From Isoetes taiwanensis (Eukaryota; Streptophyta; Lycopodiopsida; Isoetales; Isoetaceae), in NCBI GenBank assembly GCA_021234155.1, contig JAJEKV010000003.1, positions 9,052,413 through 9,116,412 on the forward strand: a stretch of 64,000 bases of DNA, written 5' to 3'. The notes under the pieces were generated by a model, which saw only the letters and a list, made by a program, of their open reading frames with translations, searched no databases and was not told where the DNA came from. This document shows, one piece after another, positions 1 through 10,149 of the stretch (within the stretch, counting starts at the first letter, position 1; the number at the start of each line of letters is the position of its first letter). Position numbers and translations under genes: made by a program.

Positions 1-287
1 GCCCTCAAACGCGTATTGATTTTAAATATTAATTTTCACTAATAAATCAATACAAAAAAGTCATACTAATTCAATTTTGGGGGCCTTGTGTCTTTTGGCG
101 GTGCTAGGGTTTGGCTGTAGTTTTCTTGTGGCCATAACTTCTGCATCTGGTGGCAGTTTTGGGCGTATATGGGCTTGTTGGAAAGCCCTTTAAGCACTCC
201 ATCCAGTGTTGCTTAACCTTTTCAGAGATTGGCCTGTTGGGAAAGACGGTTAAGATCTGAAACTTCGGCCCCTCTCTCTTGGTGAAG
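1..287. other. 5' flank of the aerolysin-like chimeric gene
   Basis: AT-rich at the left edge, then mixed composition. No ORF, RNA gene or convincing promoter motif is recognised. The only shared word with the LINE copy near 8.35 kb is a short GACAAGATC around the start codon, so the upstream DNA of the two copies is not otherwise similar. Confidence 0.4.
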
Positions 288-1622
288 ATGACAAGATCTA
301 GTCGCAGCCCGCCAAAACGTGCTTCTGGTGCTTCTACCATAGTTCATGGTGGAATTGGCAAAGAATATGCTGCAGATTCTCCCAGAATAAGTGTACGTGA
401 TGCACACAAGTTGGCTCGTGAGGGTGCTCTTTCGGCTCCTGAGAGTTTAGTCTCTTCGGTGCACCTCAATCCTTTAGTGTTGCCCAATATATCTTCTAAT
501 GGCATGAGTGTGGCCGCCTCAATTGAGACAGGAGCTCCATCTCTTTCCTCGTATCAGTTACTTGCTCCAGTTTCCATTCCAGTTGTAGTTGCTGCAACTA
601 CAGTTCGCGCTGCTGCGCACACGTCTGGTGAGACTGGAAGCCGTGTTGAATACGTGCCATTGGAAAACTCTTCCGAGAGTGTCACACCTCCAACACACGT
701 TGGAGGTTCCTCAGATCAGGTGGTGCGCTCTGGCCAATTAGCGCCTCCAACACTCGTTGGAGGTTCTGGGGTTCAGGCAAGACCCTCTTTGTCTGCCGAA
801 GTTGCTGCTGGGCTACTAGCTTCTCCAACACAGGTTGGAAGTCCCTCATATCAGTTCAGACCTCATGTGCCTGTAGAGTGCTCCTCTGGACAGGCTGCAC
901 CTAATAGTGTTGCACGGGCGGCACCTCCAACTCAGGTTGGAAGTTCCTTGGCGCGGACTATTTCTACAGGTAGTGCTCGGATGGTGGTGCAACCTCCACA
1001 AACTAGTGTACGTCCAACACACGTTGGAGGTTCCTCAGGGCAGGAGGAGTTTCTCCCTCTTCCCCCACGGCAGCCTGGGGCGACATCCTCTTCCATCCCC
1101 CGAGCTGCATCGACCACACCTTGGAGATCATCTGATACAGTTGCTCGAGTTATAGGTGTGCGGTTCTTTGAGTGGCTTTGCAAGGGCCTGGCGACTCCCG
1201 CCACCTCGGCTCGTGTCTCAGAGGCCATTGCCACCATGGTGGATAATAACAGGCAAGAATTCAAGGTTTCCAGTGCCTGGTCAACTGTTGAGACTTCCAC
1301 CTTTGGTATGAAGGTGTCTGTCAAGGCAGGTTTCCCTGAAATATGGGCGGAGGTCTCAGGTGAGACACATTGGGAGCTGAGTGATACTCATACGGTTGAG
1401 AAATCAAATTCGACAACCACTACTCTAAGCTGGAACCAGAGTGGCACTCTAGAGCCTGGTGAAACCATCGACACTACGGCCCTGACTTCAACTGGCAACA
1501 TCAATGTGGCGTACAGTGGCACCATGGTGGTGGTGATGAACACTGGAGCTCAGCTTACATTTCCTGAGAATGGCACATACTCTGGTGTAACTGTGACCCA
1601 AGTTCAGATCAAGACAAACTGA
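288..1622 (+). CDS. Chimeric protein: LINE ORF1-like N-terminus fused to an aerolysin-like pore-forming domain
   Basis: An open frame of 444 codons; the ATG at 288 is preferred over an in-frame TTG nine bases upstream. Residues 1-321 are rich in Ser, Pro, Thr and Ala and carry five P-T-x-V-G-G/S-S repeats (about residues 130-250). From about residue 117 to 321 the DNA matches the LINE ORF1 at 8,372-8,976. At base 1,253/1,254 similarity to the LINE stops abruptly and residues 322-444 become a Thr/Ser/Gly-rich beta-strand region with the alternating pattern of the C-terminal pore-forming part of the aerolysin/ETX-MTX2 superfamily. In this superfamily the Ser/Thr-rich strands form a membrane-inserting hairpin; no receptor-binding lobe is visible, so the domain is short for the family (about 123 residues). 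The frame has no introns and an A-run follows about 100 bp after the stop, which fits an origin by reverse transcription and template switching. Whether it is expressed or lytic cannot be told. Domain assignment is by pattern only. Confidence 0.62.
   Translation: MTRSSRSPPKRASGASTIVHGGIGKEYAADSPRISVRDAHKLAREGALSAPESLVSSVHLNPLVLPNISSNGMSVAASIETGAPSLSSYQLLAPVSIPVVVAATTVRAAAHTSGETGSRVEYVPLENSSESVTPPTHVGGSSDQVVRSGQLAPPTLVGGSGVQARPSLSAEVAAGLLASPTQVGSPSYQFRPHVPVECSSGQAAPNSVARAAPPTQVGSSLARTISTGSARMVVQPPQTSVRPTHVGGSSGQEEFLPLPPRQPGATSSSIPRAASTTPWRSSDTVARVIGVRFFEWLCKGLATPATSARVSEAIATMVDNNRQEFKVSSAWSTVETSTFGMKVSVKAGFPEIWAEVSGETHWELSDTHTVEKSNSTTTTLSWNQSGTLEPGETIDTTALTSTGNINVAYSGTMVVVMNTGAQLTFPENGTYSGVTVTQVQIKTN
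686..1031 (+). repeat. Five palindromes inside the chimeric ORF
   Basis: Inverted repeats of the form CTCCAAC-N4-GTTGGAG occur at 686-707 (9-bp perfect stem), 744-763, about 823-840, 923-942 and 1012-1031, spaced 60-100 bp. Each encodes the P-T-x-V-G-G/S-S peptide. The same set is in the LINE copy at 8.43-8.77 kb, so it belongs to the LINE ORF1. Several carry only loop substitutions while the stem is kept. Confidence 0.8.
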
Positions 1623-1844
1623 GTCACCACCCTTGTCGATTTTTTCTCTTTGTTCTTGTACTTGATCTTGTGCATGTGTTTCCAATAATGAACCATAGTG
1701 TTGTTAATGCAACACAAGGCTCCCAAAAAAAAATTATAATGAGTTTTTATTATAAACCAATATAATTAAGTAACACTACTTTGTGAGTTAAACGTGTTGA
1801 ATAACCTTGTAGACTTATTTACAACACTCCACCATCATGGTTCT
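1623..1844. other. 3' flank with an A-run
   Basis: After the stop there is a T-rich stretch, an AATAATG poly-A-signal-like word near 1,684 and nine A at 1,725-1,733, as expected for the 3' end of a processed or LINE-mobilised copy. No flanking target duplication was found by eye. Confidence 0.4.
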
Positions 1845-2235
1845 TTATAGTAGTTTGTTTTTTTTTTGGGCTTTAGTGCTATGTTCATGGTCATTTTGGG
1901 GTTGCTATATTTTATTTTGTGTGGTCCAATTAATATAGGAATCTTTAATGATTCATGTGCAACTTGTAGTGGTTTTCTAATAAAATTGTCTATATATAAT
2001 AAATGTCTCATTTTGTCGTTATAGAAAACAAGAATTTAGCGCTGGCAAAGCCAGCGCCCTGTGCGCCATTGGGAGTCAGATCCAAATACGACTGCTGTAT
2101 GGAGGATTGACAAAGTTGACACTTGGTCCTCTACCTCTCACACATTGCCTAATGGGTCTTTGCGATCTCTATTCACTTTGACATTTCAGTATGGGTCTAA
2201 GCTAATTATGGATCTAAGCAAATATGTAGCATTAT
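1845..2235. repeat. Dispersed repeat block, copy 1
   Basis: About 390 bp that reappear at 4,427-5,240 with modest divergence. The block includes a GTGGTTTTCTAATAAAATTG word and a small hairpin GCGCTGGCAAAGCCAGCGC near 2,040 (conserved as GCGCTAGCAAAGCCAGCGC in copy 2). No coding potential. It may be part of an old non-coding element. Confidence 0.75.
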
Positions 2236-2730
2236 AACAGGGGGTTTTTTTTGTAATTTTATACGCTTTTTGGCATGGTTTTACTATGATTTCGGTGCTG
2301 TATTCATTGGGCCATACTAAATAGTATTTCTAGAGTGCAGTTTTTTTGGAGCGTTTATCTAGATTACCCTTAACAATCTAATGGTTGTTATTCTTAGCTC
2401 TTCATTCATATGCATGAAACAAGAATTCTCCTCTCTAAAAAGTTTTGGCGGTGATTCTAGAGTCCAACAGATCCGGTATGCCATATGACGGTTAGAATAT
2501 CTAGATATTGGTGAAAAAGCATTCGTTATCAGTCATTCTTCATTCTGTTTTATCTGTTTCACAGTGTTAGAGTTTAATGCAGGGTTCATCCATGCAGGGT
2601 TCATCCAAGGTTTATGGATTCGGCTCTGATCTCGCTTTGCCACTCCATTAGTTCACCTCATTAAATGCCTGAATCTACGCTGAAATAGCTAGTTCTTCCA
2701 GTTTCTTAGTAAGCTAATATCTGTTGCAAA
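2236..2730. other. Intergenic, nothing recognised
   Basis: AT-rich DNA with a direct doublet of GCAGGGTTCATCCA near 2,580-2,608. No gene or RNA is supported. Confidence 0.5.
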
Positions 2731-3020
2731 CCCTGCTGCAGAACCCAGCATGAAAAGCCCCAAATCCTCAGATTTGTCTAATGTGGCAAACTCTGCTTTA
2801 GAATCCGGCATCAAAAGCCCCAAGTCCTCATCCTGCTCGAAAGCTTTTTTCTTTAATCAGATTCGACTGATGTGGTTTTTCCTGCTGCAGAATCCGGCAT
2901 CAAAAGCCCCATTTCCTCATTATACTCCTTGTCTTTTTTTCTTTAATCAGATTCTACTGCTGTGGTTTTTCCTGCTGCAAAATTCGGCATCAAAAGCCCC
3001 ATTTCCTCATTATGCTCCTT
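2731..3020. repeat. Tandem repeat, four degenerate units
   Basis: Four units share the core CTGCTGCAGAATCCGGCATC followed by AAAAGCCCC; cores begin near 2,737, 2,794, 2,880 and 2,969. The last two units are 89 bp long and nearly identical, including TTTCTTTAATCAGATTC and a following TGTGGTTTTTC. The short frame across them is a by-product of the repeat. Confidence 0.8.
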
Positions 3021-3729
3021 TTCCAAAAACAGAACCCACTGATTCCGGGATGCTAGATATTTGATTTGAAACGAAATCTGCTTGGCTGCTCACCACATCC
3101 TCAGAAAATGGTATTCGAGTTACATCCGGCCCTTGAAACCAGCTGCCATCTCCGATTCCACAAACCCTAACCTATACCTAATTACGGCTGTCTCCAATTT
3201 CGATACATTTGGTTAACTATTTGCCATTAAAATTTTAAATGTCGCTACCTTTGCTTGGTTAACTAAGCTTATTTCCCATTATAATTTTAAATGTCGCCCC
3301 TCCTTCATATCTACTGCCCATTCTAGGCTATAAGGTTAAAACTTTAAAATCTCGCCCTTCCTTTGAATGTCTACCATTATGGATATGTCTACGCAAAAAT
3401 CAAATGCTGTAATATCTAGCAAATTCTAAATATTCTTTATGGTTTATTTTTTTTTTAAGCTTGTGTTACTCATATTATTACTACCATTACTAGTTATTAA
3501 CAATTGTGTTTTTTTTTCAATTCCAGATATTACAATGAGACGAATGGCACGAAACAGACGAGGCCCAGGCTGAACATCACAAACAGGAATCATGCAGGCA
3601 CAAGGCATAACGTACATTATGCTATAATATTATAGTTTCTTACGCTTCATATTATTATTATTTTTTTTTTATATTGCTACATATTAGATATTGCTACATG
3701 TTTTACATCCGACATATTAGTAATTACAA
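3021..3729. other. Intergenic AT-rich DNA
   Basis: Contains short T-runs and a direct repetition of TTTTAAATGTCGC at about 3,231-3,295. No coding or RNA feature is supported. Confidence 0.5.
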
Positions 3730-4382
3730 AATATAACATCAACTCATCCATATAACATCAACTCATCCAAGTGTGAAGTCACGTTGCCCCTTCTTAGCCC
3801 CGAAGGGGCAAAATTTTTTTTTTAACCTTTAACAAAAACCATTACATTAAATTAATTTAAACCATTACATTAAACCATTACTTTTCCTTTAAATTAAATC
3901 CCCCTTCAAACCCCCTTTGGTTTGGGTGCATATTCACACGGGGGGTGACGTAGGGCAGCGAGAGCGCTTGTAATTGTATTTTGCACGTACAAAATCAACA
4001 CCATATAGTATTCCGCTTGAAATCTTATAGTATTTTGCGAATTTTGTTATACAGTATAGCAAATTTTGTACTTGCATACCCCACAAACGAGGAACTTTAC
4101 GTACGGTGTAGATTAAGGAATAAGGGGTGAATATGCCTATCCAACAGCTCTCGTTGCCCGGAGTCACCCCCCGTGTGAATATGCACCCAAACCAAAGGGG
4201 GTTTGAAGGGGAATTTAATTTAAAGGAAAAGTAATGGTTTAATGTAATGGTTTAAATTAATTTAATATAATGGTTTTTGTTAAAGGTTAAAAAAAAATTT
4301 TTGCCCCTTCGGGGCTAAGAAGGGGCAACGTGACTTCACACTTGGATGAGTTGATGTTATATGGATGAGTTGATGTTATATT
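3730..4382. mobile_element. Foldback MITE with inverted repeats of about 220 bp
   Basis: The left arm (3,730 to about 3,955) and right arm (about 4,160-4,382) are inverted copies with few mismatches; each outer end carries a tandem pair of ATATAACATCAACTCATCC. The arms include GCCCCTTCTTAGCCCCGAAG and GGTTTGGGTGCATATTCACA in opposite orientations. The roughly 200-bp centre has no ORF. A divergent copy of the inner arms plus centre lies at 19,590-19,866, so this is a family. No transposase is present and the target duplication is not clear. Confidence 0.85.
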
Positions 4383-4383
4383 G

Positions 4384-5275
4384 TGTAGTGTCGTTCAACG
4401 TACGACTTGCGATGATTTGTGATTATAGTAGTTTGTTTTTTTTGCTTTAGTGCTATGTTCATAATAATTTTGGGGTTGCTATATTTTATTTTGTGTGGTT
4501 CAATTAATTTAGGAATTGCTAGTGATTCATGTGCAACTTGTAGTGGTTTTCTAATAAAATTGTCTAATACATATTCTAAACGAGGTGCACCCTAGACTAC
4601 CACAATCGTTGGATTCGTCGATCCTATGACCCAGATCGTATGTTGGGGCCTCTGGGCGCCTCTCGTTATGCTTGGAGGCGCCTATGATTTTGAAATATGA
4701 AATACGATTTCCCCTAAGGTTTTGAGGGAATATCAAACCTCTATACGGCTTTGCCTAAGATTTTAGAATATGAAATACGGGGGCTCGAACCTCTACCAAA
4801 ATAACTCAATGTCCTAATTAGACTACTTTAACCAATATACCCAATGAGTTAATGTGATGAATCTATGTTTTTTTTTATAACAACTTATTCAATTTTTTGG
4901 GGATGTATGGTCTATGGTTTCAAGAATTGTTATTTTTACGTCCATATCAAATCCCCCTGGAACCCCCTGTTATTTTGCTACATATACAATACATGTCTCA
5001 ATTTGCTGTTATGGAAAACAAGCATTTAGCGCTAGCAAAGCCAGCGCCTTGTGTGCCATTGGGAGTCAGACCCAAATATGACTGTTGGATGGAGGATTGA
5101 CAAAATTGACACTTGGTCCTCTACCTCTCACACATTGCCGAATGGTCTTTGCAATTTCTATTCACTTTGACATTTAGAAAAGTGTATTCAGTATGGATCG
5201 AAGTTAATTATGGATCTAAGCAAATTTTGTGTAGCATCGTTCAACGTAAGATTTGTGATGACAGTTGGGTCCCTC
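4384..5275. repeat. Dispersed repeat block, copy 2, interrupted by an insertion
   Basis: Positions 4,427-4,567 and 4,986-5,240 match copy 1 at 1,845-2,235. A 35-40-bp sequence containing CGTTCAACGTA lies at both ends (about 4,384-4,422 and 5,237-5,275), so the block is bounded by direct repeats. The hairpin GCGCTAGCAAAGCCAGCGC is conserved near 5,028. No coding content. Confidence 0.7.
4575..4978 (-). mobile_element. 404-bp insertion with TACATAT target duplication and a tRNA-like segment
   Basis: Comparison with the uninterrupted copy 1 shows a 404-bp insertion flanked by TACATAT at 4,568-4,574 and 4,979-4,985. On the minus strand 4,850-4,772 reads like a tRNA-derived Pol III head, with TATTGGTTAAAGTAGTCTAA as an A-box-like part and GAGGTTCGAGCCCC as a good B box. 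A SINE-type retroposon is the likeliest class, although no clear A-tail is seen at the expected end. Confidence 0.55.
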
Positions 5276-5299
5276 TTTTGTTTGACTTCATTCACTACA

Positions 5300-5935
5300 A
5301 GAGAACAGTGGTTTATTGTCACTTTTTTTGTCAGTAAAATAACATGTCAAAAAACTGATACAAAAGTGACAATAACTATGACAAAATTAGTGACATCCAA
5401 ATGACAATAGATATGACAATGGAGAGCCACAATAGTGACAAAAAAAGTGACAAAATGATGACTATCATATGACACTAGACTGACATGGTTCTGACAAAAC
5501 CGTATGTCAAGAATGTGACAATAAATTGTCTTAATAATGACACAAATAATGCCAAAAAAGCGACAAAATGATGACTATCATATGACACTAGACTGACATG
5601 GTTCTGACAAAACCATATGTCAAGAATGTGACAATAAATTGACTTAACAATGACGAAAATAGTGACAAAAAAATGATATAAATCTGACTATAACGTACCA
5701 TTTAGATGACAAAATTGTGACCATAGATTGATATAGGTTTGACAAAAGTATTTGCCAGAAATGTGACAATAGACTGACTTTATAATAACAAAAGTAGTGA
5801 CAAAGAAATGATATAAATACTATCACAATATGCCAATAAAATGACCCAAATGTGACAAAAGAGTGAGAATAAGTGACAAAAAAGTGACAATAAGTGAGTG
5901 TAAAGTGACAATAAAGTGACTTTGTAGGTAATTTG
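5300..5935. repeat. CACTA subterminal repeat field (TGACAAA/TGACAATA)
   Basis: Several dozen TGACA-type motifs in both spacings, as in the transposase-binding subterminal regions of En/Spm elements. A tandem duplication of about 110 bp is visible inside it (about 5,447-5,530 and 5,557-5,640, both containing ATGATGACTATCATATGACA). The motif density drops where coding sequence begins. Confidence 0.8.
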
Positions 5936-5967
5936 ATAAAAGTGTCTTCAAGAATGTAAAGATACCA

Positions 5968-8287
5968 TCAACCATCTCCTTCATGCTCATCATTGAGCTC
6001 TAATGCAGTAGTATCAATAAGACGTCTGCGCCTGGGTACAACATGAACCACAATCCACCACCTTGGGTTAACAGGGTTTTCAGTAAAGAAAACCTGTTCA
6101 ACTTGTTCAGGGTAAACAAATGGTTCGTTCATTTCTCCAAGAATCTTTGTTGAATCAATCTCGTAGAAACCTGAAGGATGTGATCTCACGGTCTTATTTC
6201 TGCCTCTATAAATAACTTTGAACCACTTTGCCTTCAATATAGTTACATGAAATGAACGGAAGTCAACATCAATAATATTGGTGATTTGCCCAACATAATT
6301 AAGATCACCCGTAACTGGTTGCCGATCACGTTGACTAGCTTGGCTTTTTTGTTCAAATTGAGAAGCAATTCCACAGTCATTTGTCAGACAACCTTTATCG
6401 ACCTCTATAGTTCGAAGATGATTTCCATAAGCCCACATGGAATTGTGGAAACGAGCCTGCATTTTACAGGATATGAGAAAGCAAATCATATGTATATAGC
6501 AAACATTACCAATAAATAGAAAGTTATACCTTCTTAACGCATCCAAGTGCGATATTGAAGTCATCCTTTGGAACATCCTCTCCATTATCTCGTGCATTTT
6601 CCATTGCTTCAAGCAACCAATCACGAGTCATATCCTCAGGCAATTCTTCCAATGATTCTGGATATAGAACACGTTTTCGGCCATGATGTATGCTATTATG
6701 TGCAAAATCTTGCCTGGCCATCTCCCTCTCTTCTCTAGCAAGTCTATACCTCTCCCTCCACTTATCAAGACTATCAGTATTACGTATTACAAACTTATTT
6801 ATTTCTTCAAACATTTCCTCGTTCAATTTGCGTTGCACTCCATGACCTTGCAAGACTTCTTCTGCTACTTCCTTATCTTCCTCACCATTCCAAATCTTTG
6901 GTGCATCTTTGTGTATTGAAATTGTGGCTTCACTTAAAAAGAACAATGTTTCATGAAGCAAGTGACCCTCGGTCATGGACCCCTCAGGCCTAGCCATTTG
7001 CCGGTTGTATCCTTTCAAAACTTTCATGTACCGTTCTAAAAAAAACATCCACCGACTTGAAGCTGGTCCAAGAAGCCGGATTTCTTCTGGTAGATGAACC
7101 AATAAGTGTACTTGAAGGTCAAAAAAACTTGTAGGAAGCTCTTTCTCCATCGTGCACAGAAGCTCAACTATCTCAACCTCCATTCTTGAAATGTCATCTA
7201 AGCTAATCTCTTTCATTGAGACCCATCTATACACAAAATTGGTAGTTGTTAACAACAAAATTGAAAACAAACTACTAACAAAGTTTTTAAACCATACCTT
7301 GCAAACTTTCCAAGTCGATATGTAATGTCGCGTATGTTACTCGTAAGACAATTCTCAATTGCACATGGAAGAATGTGCTACAATGCAACAAACATATATA
7401 ATGAAGAAATATCCAACAAGATAATTAATACAAAATTAATACCTGTATAAATTTGTGCCAATCATGGGACTTTAACCCACTAAGATCACCATCTTTTGTG
7501 AAGGCTTTTACGTGTTGTGGCACCATAGCGGTAGGAGTGCGCATTTTGGATATAATATTAGTCACTTGCAACTCTTCTGATTTACTTAGAACCCACGGTG
7601 CCTTGGGTAACATAATGGCTTTGCCCTCCTCTTCAATAGGCCATAAGGTACGCATTATGTTACAATCTTGTAAGTCTCTTCTAGCACTTAATTTCTCCCA
7701 ATCCCGGTCAAATGTCTCGAGTGATTGTCCAACATTTTTGAAGACATGCATAGGATCGAGTAGGTGCACAAGTTCTAGTTTCGCCAATATTCAAGGCGAT
7801 AAAATATGGATAAGCGTTTCATGCCCGGTGGTGGTATAACATCATCATCATTGAAGCACCTTGTGATTCACGCGCCATAGTCCATGTTTCTAACCAATCC
7901 TTGGGTGTCCTCTGGCGTCGATCGCTTAGTAGCATTTGATCCCGCGATAGGGTGATTGCATGGTAGGTACTTTTTGTGTCCGCGATATATTTGCTTGTTA
8001 AGGTGCTTGGAGCGATAACAAGTCAAATCAGTTCCACATGATGGGCAACCATTCATTCCACTTGTTTGCAAACCTATATGTAGATAATGAGTTAGCATTT
8101 AATAAAAAGAGCACTGGTATTTAAAGAACATACCAGAAGCAACACTAAAACCAGGATAATCATGTGTCGTGAAGCAACATATTGCATGTAATGTGAACTG
8201 ATGTGGCGTCCTCACTATGTCGTACATTTGGATGCCTTGCCATAATATCTCAAACTCTTCTATGAGTGGTTCAATGTACACATCCAT
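5968..8287 (-). pseudogene. CACTA TNPD-like transposase, multi-exon, 5'-truncated
   Basis: Exon-like blocks on the minus strand: 8,287 to about 8,135 (VYIEPLIEE, a transposase_21-type block), about 8,075-7,868 (CPSCGTDLT and GHKKYLP), 7,787-7,443 (LLDPMHVFKNVGQ), about 7,227-6,534 (PTSFFDLQVHLLVHL and LERYMKVLKGYNRQMA, the DUF4218 block) and 6,453-5,968 (DVDFRSFHV, DUF4216). Canonical splice signals are visible after GCTTCTG at 8,135, at 6,533/6,532 and at the acceptor before 6,453. The frame is disturbed between 7,867 and 7,788, and the N-terminal part is absent. In intact elements this protein binds TIR and subterminal repeats and cuts the element ends. Here it cannot be complete. Exon limits are estimates. 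Confidence 0.85.
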
Positions 8288-8347
8288 GTTTTTTACTTGA
8301 TGCTTACCTGATAATAGTATGAAATAATTAGAACTTGTGACAAGATC

Positions 8348-10024
8348 ATGACAAGATCAGCATGGAAGATCAGCCGTGTTGAATACGTGCCATTGGAAAA
8401 CTCTTCCGAGAGTGTCACATCTCCAACGCACGTTGGAGGTTCCTCGGATCAGGTGGTGCGCTCTGGCCAATTAGCGCCTCCAACACTCGTTGGAGGTTCT
8501 GGGGTTCAGGCAAGACCCTCTTTGTCTGCCAAAGTTGCTGCTGGGCTACTAGCTTCTCCAACACAGGTTGGAAGTCCCTCATATCAGTTCAGACCTCATG
8601 TGCCTGTAGAGTGCTCCTCTGGATAGGCTGCACCTAATAGTGTTGCACGGGCGGCACCTCCAACTCAGGTTGGAAGTTCCTTGGCGCGGACTATTTCTAC
8701 AGGTAGTGCTCGGATGGTGGTGCAACCTCCACAAACTGGTGTACGTCCAACACACGTTGGAAGTTTCTCAGGGCAGGAGGAGTTTCTCCCTCTTCCCCCA
8801 CGGCAGCCTGGGGCGACATCCTCTTCCATCCCCCGAGCTGCATCGACCACACCTTGGAGATCATCTGATACAGTTGCTCGATGCGGTTCTCTGAGTGGCT
8901 TTGCAAGGGCCTGGCGACTCCCGCCACCTCGGCTCGTGTCTCAGAGGCCATTGCCACCATGGTGGATAATAACAGGAAGAATGTTGTGTCCTATCTCCAG
9001 CAATTGCAAGCCAAGCAAGACTCTATGGATGTCCAGCTCCCATCAGACGAAATCTTTTATGAGGTTCAGGAGTGCTGAGCAACGTTTAAGCGTTTTGGGG
9101 CTCCAGTGGTGCAGATTAGCCATGAGGATCATCGACGACATGTGGAGCAGTTGGTTGCATGTTCCGTGGTCTGCCACTTCACTGGCCCTTTCTTGGATCT
9201 GAAGCACGTGGGATCTTGGCGGTCTGGGCACCTTCACAAGCTAGGGCTTCCTGCTTATCAATCTATCAAGCTTGTCGCAAAAGATCGACGTTGTTTTCTT
9301 TTGATGTTTGAATCTCCTGAGCCGGCTGCTCAACTCATAGCACGAGGTGTCGATCCTCTCTGGAAACACTTCTTGCTCTATCAGCAGTATGTTCCTGGAT
9401 TCTTTCCAGCTAAAGATGCCTTACGTGCCCCCTTCTGGTTTGCTATCGAAGATTTTCCTCCAGAGTTACAGGATTCCAAGTTCATTTCTGCCATTGCTAA
9501 TGAGATTTGGACTCCATTTGCAACACTCCATAACCAATGGCATCATGCGTGGCAAGGCCCATTCATCGTGATGTGCCTCAAACAACTGTTGTCCAAAGCG
9601 GGCCCATGTTCTTCCGTTTAAGCTGTCCTTGTTGAATGGTCCTGAGCTAGCTCTCATGTTTCCTGAAGCCCCTCTCTTTGCTCAATGTCGCAGGGTTCAC
9701 CAACAGGATCCTCCATCAGCTCCTCCGGCACTCCATGCTCCTAGATCAGCTCCCACCTCAATGGATATCTCACACATCCCTGTGCCTGTGACTGCCCCGC
9801 CTGCTCTTCCAGTTGCAGCTCCCCCACCTCAGTCTCTGGATCACCAACTATTGAGACTGGCTGAAATCCAAAATCGCAAGAGCAAATTGAAGACGCTCGC
9901 GGACAGTATATGGACATTGATCGGCGTGGCATCCACCCACCACCTAAACATCCACCGGCTCTTCGTCAACCACGAAAGTCAGCTAAGGGATCTAACTCCT
10001 CTGCATTCTTCCTGCTTCAGGTAG
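8348..10024 (+). pseudogene. LINE ORF1 (nucleic-acid-binding, DUF4283-like)
   Basis: The N-terminal half is Ser/Pro/Thr-rich with five P-T-x-V-G-G/S-S repeats and is nearly identical in DNA to 639-1,253. A TAG at about 8,624 replaces the CAG of the chimera. Further stops or frameshifts lie near 8,880 and 9,076. Positions 9,100-9,620 encode the conserved core, with CHFTGPFLDL, RRCFLLMFE and APFWFAIEDFPPEL, typical of the DUF4283/gag-like domain of plant LINE ORF1. The 9,629-10,024 region is Pro/Ala-rich and followed by a shifted tail. ORF1 proteins of LINEs bind the element RNA. Confidence 0.75.
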
Positions 10025-10149
10025 CACTGCCTCGCCCATTGCAGCCCACTGTGGTCGCTTTGATCCACTTCAGTGGGCTGATTTGGTTGATGAGGTTACT
10101 GCCATGCCAGATGCCCAGGTAACATCCTCAAATTCCCTTGAGACACCAG

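Larger units (their letters stand above)
5293..8340 (-). mobile_element. CACTA (En/Spm) transposon, 3' half
   Basis: The left terminus is CACTACAAGAGAACAG at 5,293, the canonical start of plant CACTA elements, followed by a dense subterminal repeat field and then a minus-strand transposase gene. The right terminus is missing: coding sequence reaches 8,287 and then runs into the LINE at about 8,341-8,372. The 5' part of the element, with the transposase-associated N-terminal domain and the second TIR, is therefore lost. The element sits inside or beside the dispersed repeat block copy 2. Confidence 0.88.
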
